DNA of 64,000 nucleotides from the NCBI RefSeq assembly GCF_003966715.1, contig NZ_AP018907.1, positions 3,212,001 through 3,276,000 of the forward strand, in the 5' to 3' direction. Position 1 is the stretch's first letter. Every line of letters begins with the position of its first letter. The notes under the pieces were generated by a model. The model was not told the origin of the DNA. It saw only the letters and a list, made by a program, of their open reading frames with translations, and made no database searches. Position numbers and translations under genes: made by a program. Of the stretch, positions 19,497 through 28,703 are shown one piece after another. The DNA comes from Blastochloris tepida (lineage in GTDB: Bacteria > Pseudomonadota > Alphaproteobacteria > Rhizobiales > Xanthobacteraceae).

Positions 19497-21329
19497 TCAC
19501 CAGCGCCGCTCAAAACGTCTGCGCATGACGATCGCAGCGCCGTTCATGACGAACAGAAAAGCCAGAAGCACGATGATGGCCGCCGCTGTCTTCGCCTGAA
19601 AACCGATCTCGGGAAGATCCGACCAGAGATAGATCTGCACGGGAAGCACCGTCGCCGCATCGGTGATGCCGCCGGGAACCTCCACAATGAATGCGACCAT
19701 TCCGATCATCAGCAGCGGAGCTGTCTCACCGAGCGCGTGGGCCATGCCAATAATCGTGCCGGTCATGATACCCGGCATGGCCAGAGGAAGAACGTGGTGA
19801 AAAACCGCCTGCTGGTGGGAGGCTCCGACACCAAGAGCCGCCTCCTTGATTGAGGGCGGCACTGCCTTGAGTGCGGCGCGCGCCGCGATGATGATCGTCG
19901 GCAACACCAGCAGTGCGAGGACGAGGCCGCCGACCAGAGGCGCCGAGCGCGGCAGGCCGAAGAAGTTCAAGAACATCGCAAGGCCCAGCAAGCCGAAGAC
20001 GATCGAAGGCACGGCTGCGAGATTGTTGATGTTGACTTCCATGATCTCCGTCAACGTATTCTTCGGCGCGAACTCTTCAAGATAGACAGCGGCGGCGACC
20101 CCGATCGGCAGGCACAATATGAGCGTCACGAAAAGTGTCAGCGCCGTTCCGGTGAGGGCGCCTCGGATGCCCGCGAGTTCGGGTTCGCGGCTGTCGCCAG
20201 AGGTGAAGAACGACCAATTGAAGGCATTTATAACCAGCCCCCGTTCCTTCAAACGCTCCATCCACGCGACCTCGCGGTCGGAAACGCGGCGATTGGACTC
20301 CGGTGTCTCGTAGATGATGATTTGCCACGCTCCGGATTCAGCCGCATCGGCTGAGTCCAGCGGCTTCAGCACGTCGCCCCTGACGTCGGAACTGCCCAGT
20401 TCCTTGACCTTCACAAGGCCGCCATTGATCGCCACGAGCAAAGACGGGAGCAACGCGCCGATTTGCTCGTTCACCGCCAAGCCGTCGAACCGTCGCTGAA
20501 GCTCCGCCGCTTCGGTCTCCAGATCCTGCGCCTTCTGCGACAAGCTTTGGATCTCGGACTCGAGATCTTTGATCTCGGATTCGAGAGCCTTTTTGCTGGA
20601 GTCGCCGGGTGCCGCGAGGAGCGCACGGTTCCGCTCGGACTTATGGACCTCGACTTCCTCGACACTCTGACGCAGCCTGTTCGCTTCGCGACGCAGCGCA
20701 CGGGCTTGGCGCTGCACGTGTTTCTTGATCAGACCGAGGTCTTCAGCGAACGCATTGGCTCCGACAGAAATCGTTATCTCACCCGTCGTCCCACTCGGCG
20801 TGGCCACGCCGTTGCCGATGTGACGGGTGATTTCGGTACCGATGCCCTTGAAGTAGAGATCGGCATTGGCGGAAAGTCGGACCGGCACCCGCACCGTCTC
20901 GCCGACCAATCCGGGGTTTGCGACGACCCGATCGCGCAGAACGTCGGACGCCCCATTGGACAACAGCCCATCAAGGAGACGCCGACCGGCCCGGTCCGTC
21001 ACCTCGGGAAACTCGCGCCGCAACGCATCACGGACGAGCTTATGGAAATCGCCCGCCCGGATCGTCTCCGGTCGACCGGTGGCTTGGGGATCGACATCCT
21101 CCCGCGCCACGTTCACCTCCAGCATCAATTCATGCTGGGTGAAGGCCGGCAGACCCTTTACAAGAATGTCTCCCAGCACCACGGCCAGAAACAGCGTGGT
21201 CATCGCGATCGCCACAATGCCGTAGAGGCGAAAACGGAACTCCCTGCGATGGCGCGCACGGGTCCGCGCTTTCGCCGCCTCTGAGGTGGTATCAAGGCCG
21301 GTGGAACGGGGTAACGCGAGGTCAGTCAT
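19497..21329 (-). CDS. pstA: phosphate ABC transporter permease PstA with long N-terminal domain
   Basis: PstA is a membrane permease subunit of the Pst phosphate importer. At 610 residues it is about twice the length of enterobacterial PstA. After a first transmembrane helix (about residues 35-58) comes a large extracytoplasmic region. It includes a clear coiled coil near residues 200-290 ([20 protein letters not shown], then [19 protein letters not shown]). The usual permease helices occupy the last 270 residues, with the EAA-like loop around [20 protein letters not shown]. The long N-terminus resembles the DUF3333-type extension of alphaproteobacterial PstA. The start overlaps the pstC stop by 8 bases. 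Base composition is visibly lower in GC than phoU or phoB. Confidence 0.94.
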   Translation of the reverse strand: MTDLALPRSTGLDTTSEAAKARTRARHRREFRFRLYGIVAIAMTTLFLAVVLGDILVKGLPAFTQHELMLEVNVAREDVDPQATGRPETIRAGDFHKLVRDALRREFPEVTDRAGRRLLDGLLSNGASDVLRDRVVANPGLVGETVRVPVRLSANADLYFKGIGTEITRHIGNGVATPSGTTGEITISVGANAFAEDLGLIKKHVQRQARALRREANRLRQSVEEVEVHKSERNRALLAAPGDSSKKALESEIKDLESEIQSLSQKAQDLETEAAELQRRFDGLAVNEQIGALLPSLLVAINGGLVKVKELGSSDVRGDVLKPLDSADAAESGAWQIIIYETPESNRRVSDREVAWMERLKERGLVINAFNWSFFTSGDSREPELAGIRGALTGTALTLFVTLILCLPIGVAAAVYLEEFAPKNTLTEIMEVNINNLAAVPSIVFGLLGLAMFLNFFGLPRSAPLVGGLVLALLVLPTIIIAARAALKAVPPSIKEAALGVGASHQQAVFHHVLPLAMPGIMTGTIIGMAHALGETAPLLMIGMVAFIVEVPGGITDAATVLPVQIYLWSDLPEIGFQAKTAAAIIVLLAFLFVMNGAAIVMRRRFERRW

Positions 21330-22689
21330 ACTGCTCTCGATATCTCTTGATCAACTGCATGGCGAAGACGTTGAGGGCCAGCGTGAAGAAAAACAGCACG
21401 AAGCCGAGGGCAAAGGCCGCCAGCGTCTTGGCGCTGTCGAACTCCTGATCGCCGACCAGGATCGTCTTGATCTGGACGGTGAAGGTGGTCACCGCTTCGA
21501 GCGGATTGAAGGTGAGGTTTCCGGCCAACCCGGCGGCCATCACCACGATCATCGTCTCGCCGACCGCACGGCTGATGGCGAGCATGAAGGCCGACACGAT
21601 GCCGGCGAACGCGGCCGGAAGCACGACCTTCTTGACCGTCTCGGAACGCGTTGCGCCGAGTGCATAGGATCCGTCGCGCAGCGACTGCGGCACGGCGTTG
21701 ATGACGTCGTCCGAGAGCGAGGAGATGAACGGAATGATCATCATTCCCATCACCATACCAGCGGCGAGCGCGCTCTCCGAAGCGACGTCGAGACCCGCGC
21801 CCTCGCCGAGTTCGCGGATCAGCGGCGCCAGCGATAGCGCCGCGAAGAAGCCGAGCACCACCGTCGGAATGCCGGCAAGGATTTCCAGAATCGGCTTTGC
21901 GACTGCCCGGAAGCGAGGTGTCGCGTACTCCGCGAGGTATATCGCCGAAAACAGACCTATCGGACCGGCAATGAGAATGGCGATGAACGTGATCAGAAAG
22001 GTTCCGGTGACGAGAGGAACGATGCCGAAGGCACCCGAAGAGCCGACCTGATCGGCACGAATCGCCGTTTGCGGGCTCCATTGCAGCCCGAACAGAAAAT
22101 CGAGCACCGGCACGCGTTGGAAAAATCTGAAAGTCTCAAACAAGACTGAAAAAACGATACCGATCGTGGTCAGTATCGCGATCACCGCACAGAAAAAAAG
22201 TATAATTTGGACGAAACGCTCCACCATGTTTCGGGCACGGAAGCTCGCCGATATCTTTTGGAGGGCAACTGAAATTCCCAAGAGACCGAGAACGAATCCG
22301 GAGCCCAGAATGAGACTGTTCGCGAGATTGTCGAGCGTTTGGTAAGCATCGGCCGCACGCACGAGTTCGGGAGATGCAACACCCCGGTAATTTCCGGAGA
22401 CAACAGCGCGAATGTCCCGCAAAGCAGCACCTCGCCTGAGATCGTCGTTCACGATGGATGGATCGAGCGTCTCGATCGCCTGCGTTTCGACAATGTGTCG
22501 GGAAACCGGCACGCCGATCACGAACACCGCGATCAGCGGCACAAGGGCTGCGATGGCAACAAACGCACCGTGATAAATCGGACGGGAATGGTTGTCGCGT
22601 GTGTCGGCAGATTTCATCGCGCGATTGCGGCCGCGAATGTAGCCGAGCACGATCAGAAGGATGAGGCCAGCGAAATAGATACCGTACAT
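21322..22689 (-). CDS. pstC: phosphate ABC transporter permease PstC
   Basis: PstC is the second permease of the phosphate importer. The 455-residue protein starts with a transmembrane helix (MYGIYFAGLILLIVLGYIRG), followed by a second helix near 45-65 and an extra periplasmic stretch. The conserved permease core follows, with FGIVPLVTGTF, LAEYATPRFR, AGIPTVVLGF and the EAA loop LRDGSYALGATRSETVKKV. I chose the ATG at 22689, with GGGAG upstream, over a TTG at 22731. It overlaps pstA by 8 bases. The 5' third is AT-richer than its neighbours. Confidence 0.93.
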   Translation of the reverse strand: MYGIYFAGLILLIVLGYIRGRNRAMKSADTRDNHSRPIYHGAFVAIAALVPLIAVFVIGVPVSRHIVETQAIETLDPSIVNDDLRRGAALRDIRAVVSGNYRGVASPELVRAADAYQTLDNLANSLILGSGFVLGLLGISVALQKISASFRARNMVERFVQIILFFCAVIAILTTIGIVFSVLFETFRFFQRVPVLDFLFGLQWSPQTAIRADQVGSSGAFGIVPLVTGTFLITFIAILIAGPIGLFSAIYLAEYATPRFRAVAKPILEILAGIPTVVLGFFAALSLAPLIRELGEGAGLDVASESALAAGMVMGMMIIPFISSLSDDVINAVPQSLRDGSYALGATRSETVKKVVLPAAFAGIVSAFMLAISRAVGETMIVVMAAGLAGNLTFNPLEAVTTFTVQIKTILVGDQEFDSAKTLAAFALGFVLFFFTLALNVFAMQLIKRYREQYD

Positions 22690-22780
22690 GGCCGCACCAC
22701 TCCCTTGCGACACATTGAACTTTTCACCCAACCGCGAGCCAAAGCCGAGACGGGCCCAAAGCCGAGACTTGCGGACGGAA

Positions 22781-22809
22781 CCGCGGCCGGCCCTCAGGGC
22801 CGGCCGCGG
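22781..22809 (-). other. very stable all-GC hairpin after pstS
   Basis: CCGCGGCCGGCCC (22781-22793) and GGGCCGGCCGCGG (22797-22809) pair perfectly around three bases. It begins 6 bases after the pstS stop codon, inside the operon and without a T-run. Such hairpins often protect the 3' end of a binding-protein message, so it may let pstS be expressed above pstCAB. Confidence 0.65.
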
Positions 22810-22815
22810 ACTTAA

Positions 22816-23868
22816 TCAGTGCAGCGGATCGGCTGTCATCGGAGTCATGTCGGCAGCGCCCTTGCGGACCTGCTCCAACTCGCTCTTGGGCAGCGTCACC
22901 AGCCCCTTCTTGCCGAGATAGCCGTCCTCGCCGAGCGCCTTGTTCGACACGTATTCGGCGACGAACGCATCAAGTCCCGGGATCACGCCGACATGCGCCT
23001 TCTTGACATAGACGTACATGCGGCGAGCACCGACGTACTTGCCGGCCGTGATGGCATCGAACTCGGGAGCGACGCCATTGAGCGGCACGCCGCGCAGCTT
23101 CGCGGAGTTTTCCTCGAGGAAGGAGAAGCCGAACACGCCGAAGGCGTTCTTGTTGGCCTCGAGCTTGGCAACGATCACGTTGTCGTTTTCGCCCGCCTCG
23201 ACATAGGCGCCGTCTTCACGCAGCGTCTTCCAGACCTTGTCGAACGCCTTGCTGTCGGTCTTCTTGAGCGCCGCGAGTTCCGGGATCTGCTCGGCGCCCT
23301 TTTCAAGCAGCAACTCGTGGAACGAATCGCGGGTGCCCGAGGTCGGCGGCGGGCCGAGAATCTCGATCTTGGTGTTGGGCAGCGACTTGTCGATGTCCGA
23401 CCAGTTCTTGTACGGGTTGGCGATGAGCTTGCCATCCGGGCCAGGCACCTCTTTGGCGACCGCGAGCAGAAGCTGCGGCAAGGTGAGGTTGACCGGCGTG
23501 CCCTGCTTCGACTGAGCAACCGTGAGGCCATCGAAGCCGATATTGATCTCGACGATGCCCTCGACGCCGTTCTTCTGGCACTGCTCGAATTCGGACTTCT
23601 TCATGCGGCGCGAGGCGTTGGTCGCGTCGGGATGCTCGACGCCAACGCCGGCGCAGAACAGCTTCATGCCACCGCCGGTACCGGTCGATTCGACGACCGG
23701 CGTTTTGTTGCCGGAAGTCTTTCCGAACTGTTCCGCCACGGTTGTCGTGAACGGATAGACAGTCGACGAACCAACGATACGGATCTGGTCGCGCGCTTCG
23801 GCCGCGCCGGACACGAACGCACCGGCCGCCGCGAGCGCAACCGCGCTGGCGAGAGTCGTGAGCTTCAC
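22816..23868 (-). CDS. pstS: periplasmic phosphate-binding protein PstS
   Basis: PstS captures phosphate in the periplasm and delivers it to PstCA. The 350-residue protein has a signal peptide (KLTTLASAVALAAAGAFVSG, cleavage near AEA). The binding-site stretches are IVGSSTVYPFTTTVAEQFGK, ESTGTGGGMKLFC, DATNASRRMKKSEF and GPPPTSGTRDSFHEL. The GTG at 23868 has a perfect AAGGAG at 7 bases and gives a clean signal peptide; no upstream start does. Expression should be induced by phosphate starvation through the Pho box 109 bases upstream. Confidence 0.97.
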   Translation of the reverse strand: MKLTTLASAVALAAAGAFVSGAAEARDQIRIVGSSTVYPFTTTVAEQFGKTSGNKTPVVESTGTGGGMKLFCAGVGVEHPDATNASRRMKKSEFEQCQKNGVEGIVEINIGFDGLTVAQSKQGTPVNLTLPQLLLAVAKEVPGPDGKLIANPYKNWSDIDKSLPNTKIEILGPPPTSGTRDSFHELLLEKGAEQIPELAALKKTDSKAFDKVWKTLREDGAYVEAGENDNVIVAKLEANKNAFGVFGFSFLEENSAKLRGVPLNGVAPEFDAITAGKYVGARRMYVYVKKAHVGVIPGLDAFVAEYVSNKALGEDGYLGKKGLVTLPKSELEQVRKGAADMTPMTADPLH

Positions 23869-23976
23869 GAGAAATCTCCTTGGTTGCGAGCCCAGCCCCG
23901 AGAACGTCTGCAAAAGCGACAACGGGCACAAGCTCAATCGGGCGCGGACAGTGCTACAGGTCCGCCGGCACGCTTG

Positions 23977-24005
23977 TATGACTCTTACATGAAGGCTGTA
24001 TGACG
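23977..24005 (-). promoter_or_regulatory. Pho box with three tandem half-sites upstream of pstS
   Basis: Read on the minus strand, CGTCATA, CTTCATG and AGTCATA are 7-bp direct repeats separated by exactly 4 bases (CAGC, TAAG). This is the layout bound by PhoB dimers. A fourth, 10-bp-spaced TGTCATG lies at 24009-24015, next to the phoR stop codon. This makes pstSCAB-phoU-phoB a predicted PhoB target. Confidence 0.8.
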
Positions 24006-24007
24006 TG

Positions 24008-25381
24008 TCATGACATTGATCGGTCTATCTTTTCCGACTCCGGCAGAACTTGCGCCAAACCCATCCGGACCGCAAAGATCGTGCCCTTGCCGGCCTCGCT
24101 GGCGATCGACAGGCGGCCGCGATGGCGATTGACGATGTGCTTGACGATGGCCAGCCCGAGGCCGGTGCCGCCCTGCTCGCGGCTGCGCGGCACATCCACG
24201 CGGTAGAAGCGCTCGGTCAGGCGCGGCAGGTGCTCGGGCGCGATGCCGGGGCCGTAATCGATCACCGACACCACCGCCTCGCGGCTGCCATCCTCGCGCG
24301 CCGCCTCGGCACAGACGACATCGACGCCCCGCTCCGAGCCGCCGTATTTCAACGCGTTCTCGACCAGATTCTCGAAGACGCGGATCAGCTCGTCGCGGTC
24401 GCCCTGCACCGGCAGGGCGGCGGCCTGCTCGGCCAGCCGCAGCTCGATGCCGCGGTCGAGCGCCAGCGGCGCGAGCGCGTCCATCACCTCGCGCAAGACG
24501 TGCACGAGATCGACCCGGGTGTCGGGCCGGATATGCAGATTGAGCTCGATGCGCGACAGCGACAGCAGGTCGTCGATCAGCCGCGACATGCGCTTGGCCT
24601 GCTCGGCCATGATGACGAGGAAGCGCTCGCGCGCGGCCGTGTCGTTGCGGGCCGGCCCCTGGATGGTCTCGATGAAGCCGGACAGCGAGGCGAGCGGCGT
24701 GCGCAGCTCATGGCTGGCATTGGCGACGAAATCGGCTCGCATCTGCTCCAGCCGGCGCTGCTGGGTAAGATCGCGCAGCAAGACCAGCACCACGTCCGGC
24801 AATCCCGGCGCCGCCGCCTCTTCGGCCGAGAAGCGGACTGGGGCGACGTGGGCCTCGTACCAGCGATCGACCGGAATGCGGGCCTGGAACTCGACACGGC
24901 GCGCAGCGGCGCCGCCGGCCACCGCGCGCACCGCCTCCAGCACCTCCGGAACGCGCAGCGTCAGGGTCAGCGGCTCGCCGATGCGCGCCGGGCCGATCGC
25001 CACCTCGACCCGCGAATTGGCCGCCAGCACCCGGGCGCGCCGGTCGACCAGCATCGCCGGCTCGGGCAGCGCCGCCACCAGATGACCGAGCCGGTCGTCC
25101 TGGACGCGCTCGTCCCGGGCGCGCCCATTCTGGAGGCGGCCGTTCGGGGCGGGCGGGCGCAGGATGGCGGCCGGACCCAGCCGGCGGCGGCCGGGCAGCG
25201 CGGCAGCAGCCGTCACCAGGGCGAAGCCGGCGACCGCGACCAGCGGATCGAGCCCGCCGAGGGCGACGCCGCCAGCCGCGGCGAGCGCCGCAGCGGCGAG
25301 AATCCGGCGCGCCGCCACCAGACGCCCCGGAAGATCCAGGCCGGCGAAGTCGGCGGCGTCGGACTGGTCGCGAAAACTCAT
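24008..25381 (-). CDS. phoR: phosphate regulon sensor kinase PhoR
   Basis: PhoR is the membrane histidine kinase that phosphorylates PhoB. The protein (457 residues from the chosen start) has two close N-terminal transmembrane helices (about residues 20-65) and a PAS region around HLVAALPEPAMLVDRRARVL. The dimerisation/H-box is FVANASHELRTPLASL and the ATPase domain has NLVENALKYG (N-box), DYGPGIAPEH (G1) and GGTGLGLAIVKHIV (G2). I chose the ATG at 25381; another ATG at 25405 is also possible. It lies upstream of pstS on the same strand, with the Pho box at its 3' end. Confidence 0.95.
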   Translation of the reverse strand: MSFRDQSDAADFAGLDLPGRLVAARRILAAAALAAAGGVALGGLDPLVAVAGFALVTAAAALPGRRRLGPAAILRPPAPNGRLQNGRARDERVQDDRLGHLVAALPEPAMLVDRRARVLAANSRVEVAIGPARIGEPLTLTLRVPEVLEAVRAVAGGAAARRVEFQARIPVDRWYEAHVAPVRFSAEEAAAPGLPDVVLVLLRDLTQQRRLEQMRADFVANASHELRTPLASLSGFIETIQGPARNDTAARERFLVIMAEQAKRMSRLIDDLLSLSRIELNLHIRPDTRVDLVHVLREVMDALAPLALDRGIELRLAEQAAALPVQGDRDELIRVFENLVENALKYGGSERGVDVVCAEAAREDGSREAVVSVIDYGPGIAPEHLPRLTERFYRVDVPRSREQGGTGLGLAIVKHIVNRHRGRLSIASEAGKGTIFAVRMGLAQVLPESEKIDRSMS

Positions 25382-25724
25382 GGTGATCCGCCCGATCTGG
25401 TGCATAACCCGAGGACCGGCCGGCGCCAACCACGGCCGGCGCGCAACCGCGCATGGTTCGCCCGCCGATCCGGCCGCCCCGCATGGCCTCTCTCCGGTCC
25501 GGCGTGCGGCGAATCATGCGGTTTCCGGTCGATCCCCCCGGGATGCCGGAAGCGATTTCGCCGCCCCCCTGTTCGGAAAGGGGTTTTCGGCGAACGGACT
25601 GCGAGGCTCCGGCTTGATCGGCCGGATTTCGTATCATGCGCCCTCCGGGTGATCCCTTCGTGACCCCGGAACCGGACGCGCCGGATTTCATATCGGGTGC
25701 CAAGACACCCTGGAGGCTTCGACG
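25382..25724. other. divergent intergenic region carrying a family A repeat
   Basis: This gap separates phoR from the secreted-protein gene. About 130 bases are a family A repeat (25513-25640). After it comes a second fragment with CCGGAACCGG and a degraded element end, ATTTCATATC. GGAGG at 25712-25715 is the ribosome-binding site of the next gene. No small gene is evident. Confidence 0.5.
25513..25640. repeat. intergenic repeat family A copy
   Basis: It starts ATCATGCGGTTTCCGGTCGA and continues with module 2 as CTGTTCGGAAAGGGGTTTTC. It ends CGGCCGGATTTCGTATCATG, so the ends are inverted copies of each other. The same modules occur at 16915-17110, 27789-27918 and 39986-40080. Confidence 0.7.
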
Positions 25725-26339
25725 ATGCGGTTCGGCCAGAGGCCGGTTGGCCACATGCTTCTCACCCTGCTTGCGCTCTGGCCGGCGGCGGCCGTCGCCG
25801 CCGAACCGCTGCCGCTGCCGAGCGTCGATTTCGCCGCCCAGGGCACCTTCATCGGCGGCGGCACGCTGACCATCCGCCACCATGGCGGCATGCTGCGCAC
25901 CGACATGGCCATTCCAGGCGCGCCGATGCCGATGACCGGCTATTTCGACCTCGCGACCCGCAAGGCGCTGATGGTGGCCTCGACCCCGGCCGGCCCGATG
26001 GCGATGGAGGTCAACCTTGCCGATCAGGCCGGTTATGGCGCGATGATCGGCACCGGCGTGCGCGAGGGACGCGACACGGTGGCCGGCGAGCCCTGCGACA
26101 TCTGGCGCATCGAGACCAACCGCCCCGAGGAGCCGGTACGCTCCTGCATCACGTCCGACGGCATCGCGCTGCGCACCGACGCGGTGGTCGGCGGCAAGCC
26201 CCAGACCGTGTTCGAGATCACCGGCCTGACGCGCGGCGCCCAGAACCCAGACGATCTGCGCATGCCGCGCGACGTGCCGGTGATGCGCCTGCCGATGCCG
26301 CAGCCCGGCGCGCCGCGGCCCGCTCTGCCGGCACGCTGA
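25725..26339 (+). CDS. secreted protein of unknown function
   Basis: The 204-residue protein has a signal peptide (LLTLLALWPAAAVAAEP, cleavage near residue 25), so it is exported to the periplasm or beyond. The mature part is rich in Met, Pro and Gly. It has one possible disulfide pair (Cys in GEPCDIWRI and VRSCITSDG). The recurring pattern GTLTIRHHGGMLRTDM, GYFDLATRKALMV and GVREGRDTVAGEPCDIW suggests a beta-rich fold like the DUF4412-type periplasmic proteins, but this is a loose resemblance. The start is fixed by GGAGG at 9 bases. It is monocistronic, between phoR (divergent) and a membrane protein (convergent). Function unknown. Confidence 0.75.
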   Translation: MRFGQRPVGHMLLTLLALWPAAAVAAEPLPLPSVDFAAQGTFIGGGTLTIRHHGGMLRTDMAIPGAPMPMTGYFDLATRKALMVASTPAGPMAMEVNLADQAGYGAMIGTGVREGRDTVAGEPCDIWRIETNRPEEPVRSCITSDGIALRTDAVVGGKPQTVFEITGLTRGAQNPDDLRMPRDVPVMRLPMPQPGAPRPALPAR

Positions 26340-26388
26340 CCGCGATCCGGTCTTTGGACGATCGCTTCGGGGTCAACCGGAAACGGCC

Positions 26389-27495
26389 TCAAGCCCCGGG
26401 CGCAGCGCCGTCCCGCTTGCCGGGGCAGCCGGCATTGGTCGCTGCATTGGTCTCGTCGGAGGCACCGGCGCCGGCGCTCCGGAACGACAGCGCGTCGCGC
26501 AGGCCGCGGAAGCCGCCCAGCCAGATCTCGCGCGCCGCCAGCAGCACCAAAGCGACGGCGAACGGCATCAGATAGTAGAACACCCGAAACAGCAGGAGCG
26601 AAGCCAGGAGCTGCTCCTTGTCGAACACCGGCACGCCCCACTTGCCGCTGGTGAAGGCCACCAGCATGGCGGCATCGAACACGCCGATGCCGCCGGGGGT
26701 GTGGCTGGCGAAGCCGAGCAGGGTCGCGGTGATGAACACCACCGCCACGGTGATGAAGTCGGCGTCGGGGTGATCCGGCATCAGCACGAACATCGCCAGC
26801 GCGCAGCAGGTGAGATCGACCACGCCGATGACGATCTGCAGCAGCGTCGGGCCGCGCGCCGGCAGCGTGACGTACCAGCTGCCGCGGCCATAGATGCGCG
26901 GCTTGCGGCCGATCCAGATCACATAGGCCACCAGCCCGCACAGCGCGGCGACGGCGATGATGCGATTGACCACCGGCGGAAGCTGATCCACCGCCGAGGC
27001 GGCCTCGGGATGGATGAAGATGCCGATGCCCAGCACGGTGATGTTGCCGAGCCAGAAGGTGAGGCCGGCGACGAAGGCCAGCCGTGCGACGTCGAGCAGA
27101 TTCAGGCCCCAGCCCGAATAGAGGCGATAGCGCACGGTGCCGCCGGTGAACACCGTGGCGCCGACATTGTGGCCGATCGAATAGCTGGAGAAGCCGGCCA
27201 GCGCCGCCACCCGGTAGGGGATGTGACCCTTGCCGATGGTGTGCAGGCCGAACCAGTCATAGAAGGTGAGCGTGAAATAGCCGAGCACGACGAACAGCCC
27301 GGCCAGCAGCAGCGCATGCACCGGCTTGCTGGTGAACGCCTCGCCCACCTCGGCGAAGTTGATGCCGTGCAGCATCTTCCACAGCACGTAGCAGGCAATG
27401 CCGAGAATGAGCACCGACAGGAAGAGCCCGAGGCGGTGCCAGCCGATCCGGTTACGCAGCAGATGGCCGACTCGACTCAACAAACTGCCGGCCAT
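26389..27495 (-). CDS. YbhN/UPF0104-type lysylphosphatidylglycerol-synthase-like membrane protein
   Basis: This 368-residue inner-membrane protein belongs to the flippase-like LPG-synthase transmembrane family. About eight transmembrane segments can be seen, with typical stretches GFSSYSIGHNVGATVFTGG, TVRYRLYSGWGL, FVAGLTFWLGN and FASHTPGGIGVFDAAML. The C-terminal GNAT-like catalytic domain of MprF is absent, so lipid translocation rather than lysyl transfer is the more likely role. I chose the ATG at 27495 because GGGGAGAG precedes it and a hydrophobic N-terminus follows; the upstream frame is low-quality. The extreme C-terminus is an Ala/Gly-rich tail. Confidence 0.85.
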   Translation of the reverse strand: MAGSLLSRVGHLLRNRIGWHRLGLFLSVLILGIACYVLWKMLHGINFAEVGEAFTSKPVHALLLAGLFVVLGYFTLTFYDWFGLHTIGKGHIPYRVAALAGFSSYSIGHNVGATVFTGGTVRYRLYSGWGLNLLDVARLAFVAGLTFWLGNITVLGIGIFIHPEAASAVDQLPPVVNRIIAVAALCGLVAYVIWIGRKPRIYGRGSWYVTLPARGPTLLQIVIGVVDLTCCALAMFVLMPDHPDADFITVAVVFITATLLGFASHTPGGIGVFDAAMLVAFTSGKWGVPVFDKEQLLASLLLFRVFYYLMPFAVALVLLAAREIWLGGFRGLRDALSFRSAGAGASDETNAATNAGCPGKRDGAAPGA

Positions 27496-27914
27496 GCTCT
27501 CTCCCCGCTGCGGTCCACGCGAAACTGCCCGCACCCACGTCCGGACAAGCCGGCCGTCTGGGTAGCAGAGCCGCGCCGGGTCGAGAACATCAATTTTGCA
27601 GCACCCGTCGGCCGCCTCGCTCGGCGGACGCCTGCGGGCGCATGACCCAACGTCCGGCGGTCCCGTCGCCATCCCCGGACGGCCATCCCGCCGGAAATCG
27701 TCGTTCGGCCAGGAGGCGGCGATCGCAGGATGAAGGCCCGGCCCGCGGGCCGGGCCTTCGCCCGATCGATCGGATCAGTTCACCGTCTTGTCATACGGTT
27801 TCCGGTTGATCCCTTCGGGATACCGGAAACGGCCTCGCGGAAAATCCTCTGTTCGATAACGGGATTTTCGGCGACCGAATTACGGTTCTCCGGCCTTGAA
27901 GGCCGGAAACCGTA
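27496..27914. other. intergenic region with a 28-bp palindrome and a family A repeat
   Basis: Both flanking genes are on the minus strand. The region holds the upstream part of the membrane-protein gene, a palindrome at 27732-27759 and the family A repeat from 27789. I see no gene in it. Confidence 0.5.
27732..27759. other. perfect 28-bp GC palindrome
   Basis: The half-sequence GAAGGCCCGGCCCG (27732-27745) is followed by its exact reverse complement. It lies downstream of rlpA on the minus strand and would fold into a very stable hairpin. It has no T-run; it is probably a 3'-end structure of the rlpA message. Confidence 0.65.
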
Positions 27915-27918
27915 TCAG
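27789..27918. repeat. intergenic repeat family A copy overlapping the rlpA stop
   Basis: This is the cleanest copy. Module 1 has ACGGTTTCCGGTTGATCCC and GGGATACCGGAAAC, which fold into a hairpin with a TTC loop. Module 2 has CTGTTCGATAACGGGATTTT, followed by CCGGAAACCGTATCA. The minus-strand stop codon of rlpA (27915-27917) is the TGA of the element end TGATACGGTTTCCGG. Confidence 0.8.
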
Positions 27919-28442
27919 TCGACGACCTGGACGGTGACCGGGGCGAGGCCCGCCGAGATCATGCCGATGCGCTGGGCCGCGGCCCGCGACAAGTCGATCA
28001 CCCGGCCGCGCACATAGGGTCCGCGATCATTGATGCGGACGCGGACCGAGTTGCCATTGCGGTGATTGGTGACGCGCACCACCGTGCCGAGCGGCAGGGT
28101 GCGGTGGGCGGCGGTGAGAGCGTTGGGGTTGAAGCGCTCGCCATTGGCGGTGCGCTGGTCCTGCCAGTAGTAGGAGGCGACGCCGCGCTGGCCGCCCTGC
28201 GCCTTGCGGCCGCTGTCGGCGTCTGCGCGTTCGCCCGCGGCCGGCTGAGACTTGGCGACCTGCGTCTTGGTCGTTTGCTGTGTCGTTTGCGGCTTGGCGG
28301 GTTGCGTCTTGGCAGATTGCGTCTTGGCGCTCCACCCCTCGACGCTCGCCGCGGCCATGCCGGGGGCGACGACGCTGCCGGACGCAGCCAGGGCCGCAAG
28401 AACACCGGAGACCTTCAGCAACGCTCCTGTCCGTCTAAGCAA
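27915..28442 (-). CDS. rlpA: RlpA-type septal/cell-wall lytic protein (double-psi beta-barrel)
   Basis: RlpA family proteins are exported lytic transglycosylases acting on peptidoglycan. From the chosen TTG start the protein has 175 residues: a signal peptide ([20 protein letters not shown]), a Lys/Gln/Thr-rich repetitive linker, and the barrel domain with [35 protein letters not shown] and [20 protein letters not shown]. The TTG at 28442 has AGGAGAG 6 bases upstream and places the signal peptide at the N-terminus. An ATG at 28553 would add 37 polar residues before it and has no ribosome-binding site. No lipobox Cys or SPOR domain is seen. The stop codon lies inside a repeat. Confidence 0.85.
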   Translation of the reverse strand: MLRRTGALLKVSGVLAALAASGSVVAPGMAAASVEGWSAKTQSAKTQPAKPQTTQQTTKTQVAKSQPAAGERADADSGRKAQGGQRGVASYYWQDQRTANGERFNPNALTAAHRTLPLGTVVRVTNHRNGNSVRVRINDRGPYVRGRVIDLSRAAAQRIGMISAGLAPVTVQVVD

Positions 28443-28679
28443 CAGCTTCTCTCCTATACTCGATAGTTCACCATGGTTTTCTTCCAAACCAGCGGATGCC
28501 CGGGCAATATCCCTATGAATTTGACCATTATTCGAAGCCTTGGGCATAACCATGGAACAATCATGTCATCTATGAGTTTTCACATATCAGGCATAACATC
28601 ATTCATTCTAAATCGTTTTTCGTGAAAACCCGGCAGCTATTCCATTGCGAATCTCTCGTTCCGGCTGCAGATCCCAGGA

Positions 28680-28703
28680 TCATCCACAATGGACTTATCC
28701 CCA
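28680..28703 (+). promoter_or_regulatory. two near-consensus DnaA boxes
   Basis: TCATCCACA (28680-28688) and TTATCCCCA (28695-28703) each differ by one base from the DnaA box TTATCCACA. They are in the same orientation, 15 bases apart. They may reflect DnaA control or chance in an AT-rich patch. Confidence 0.35.
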
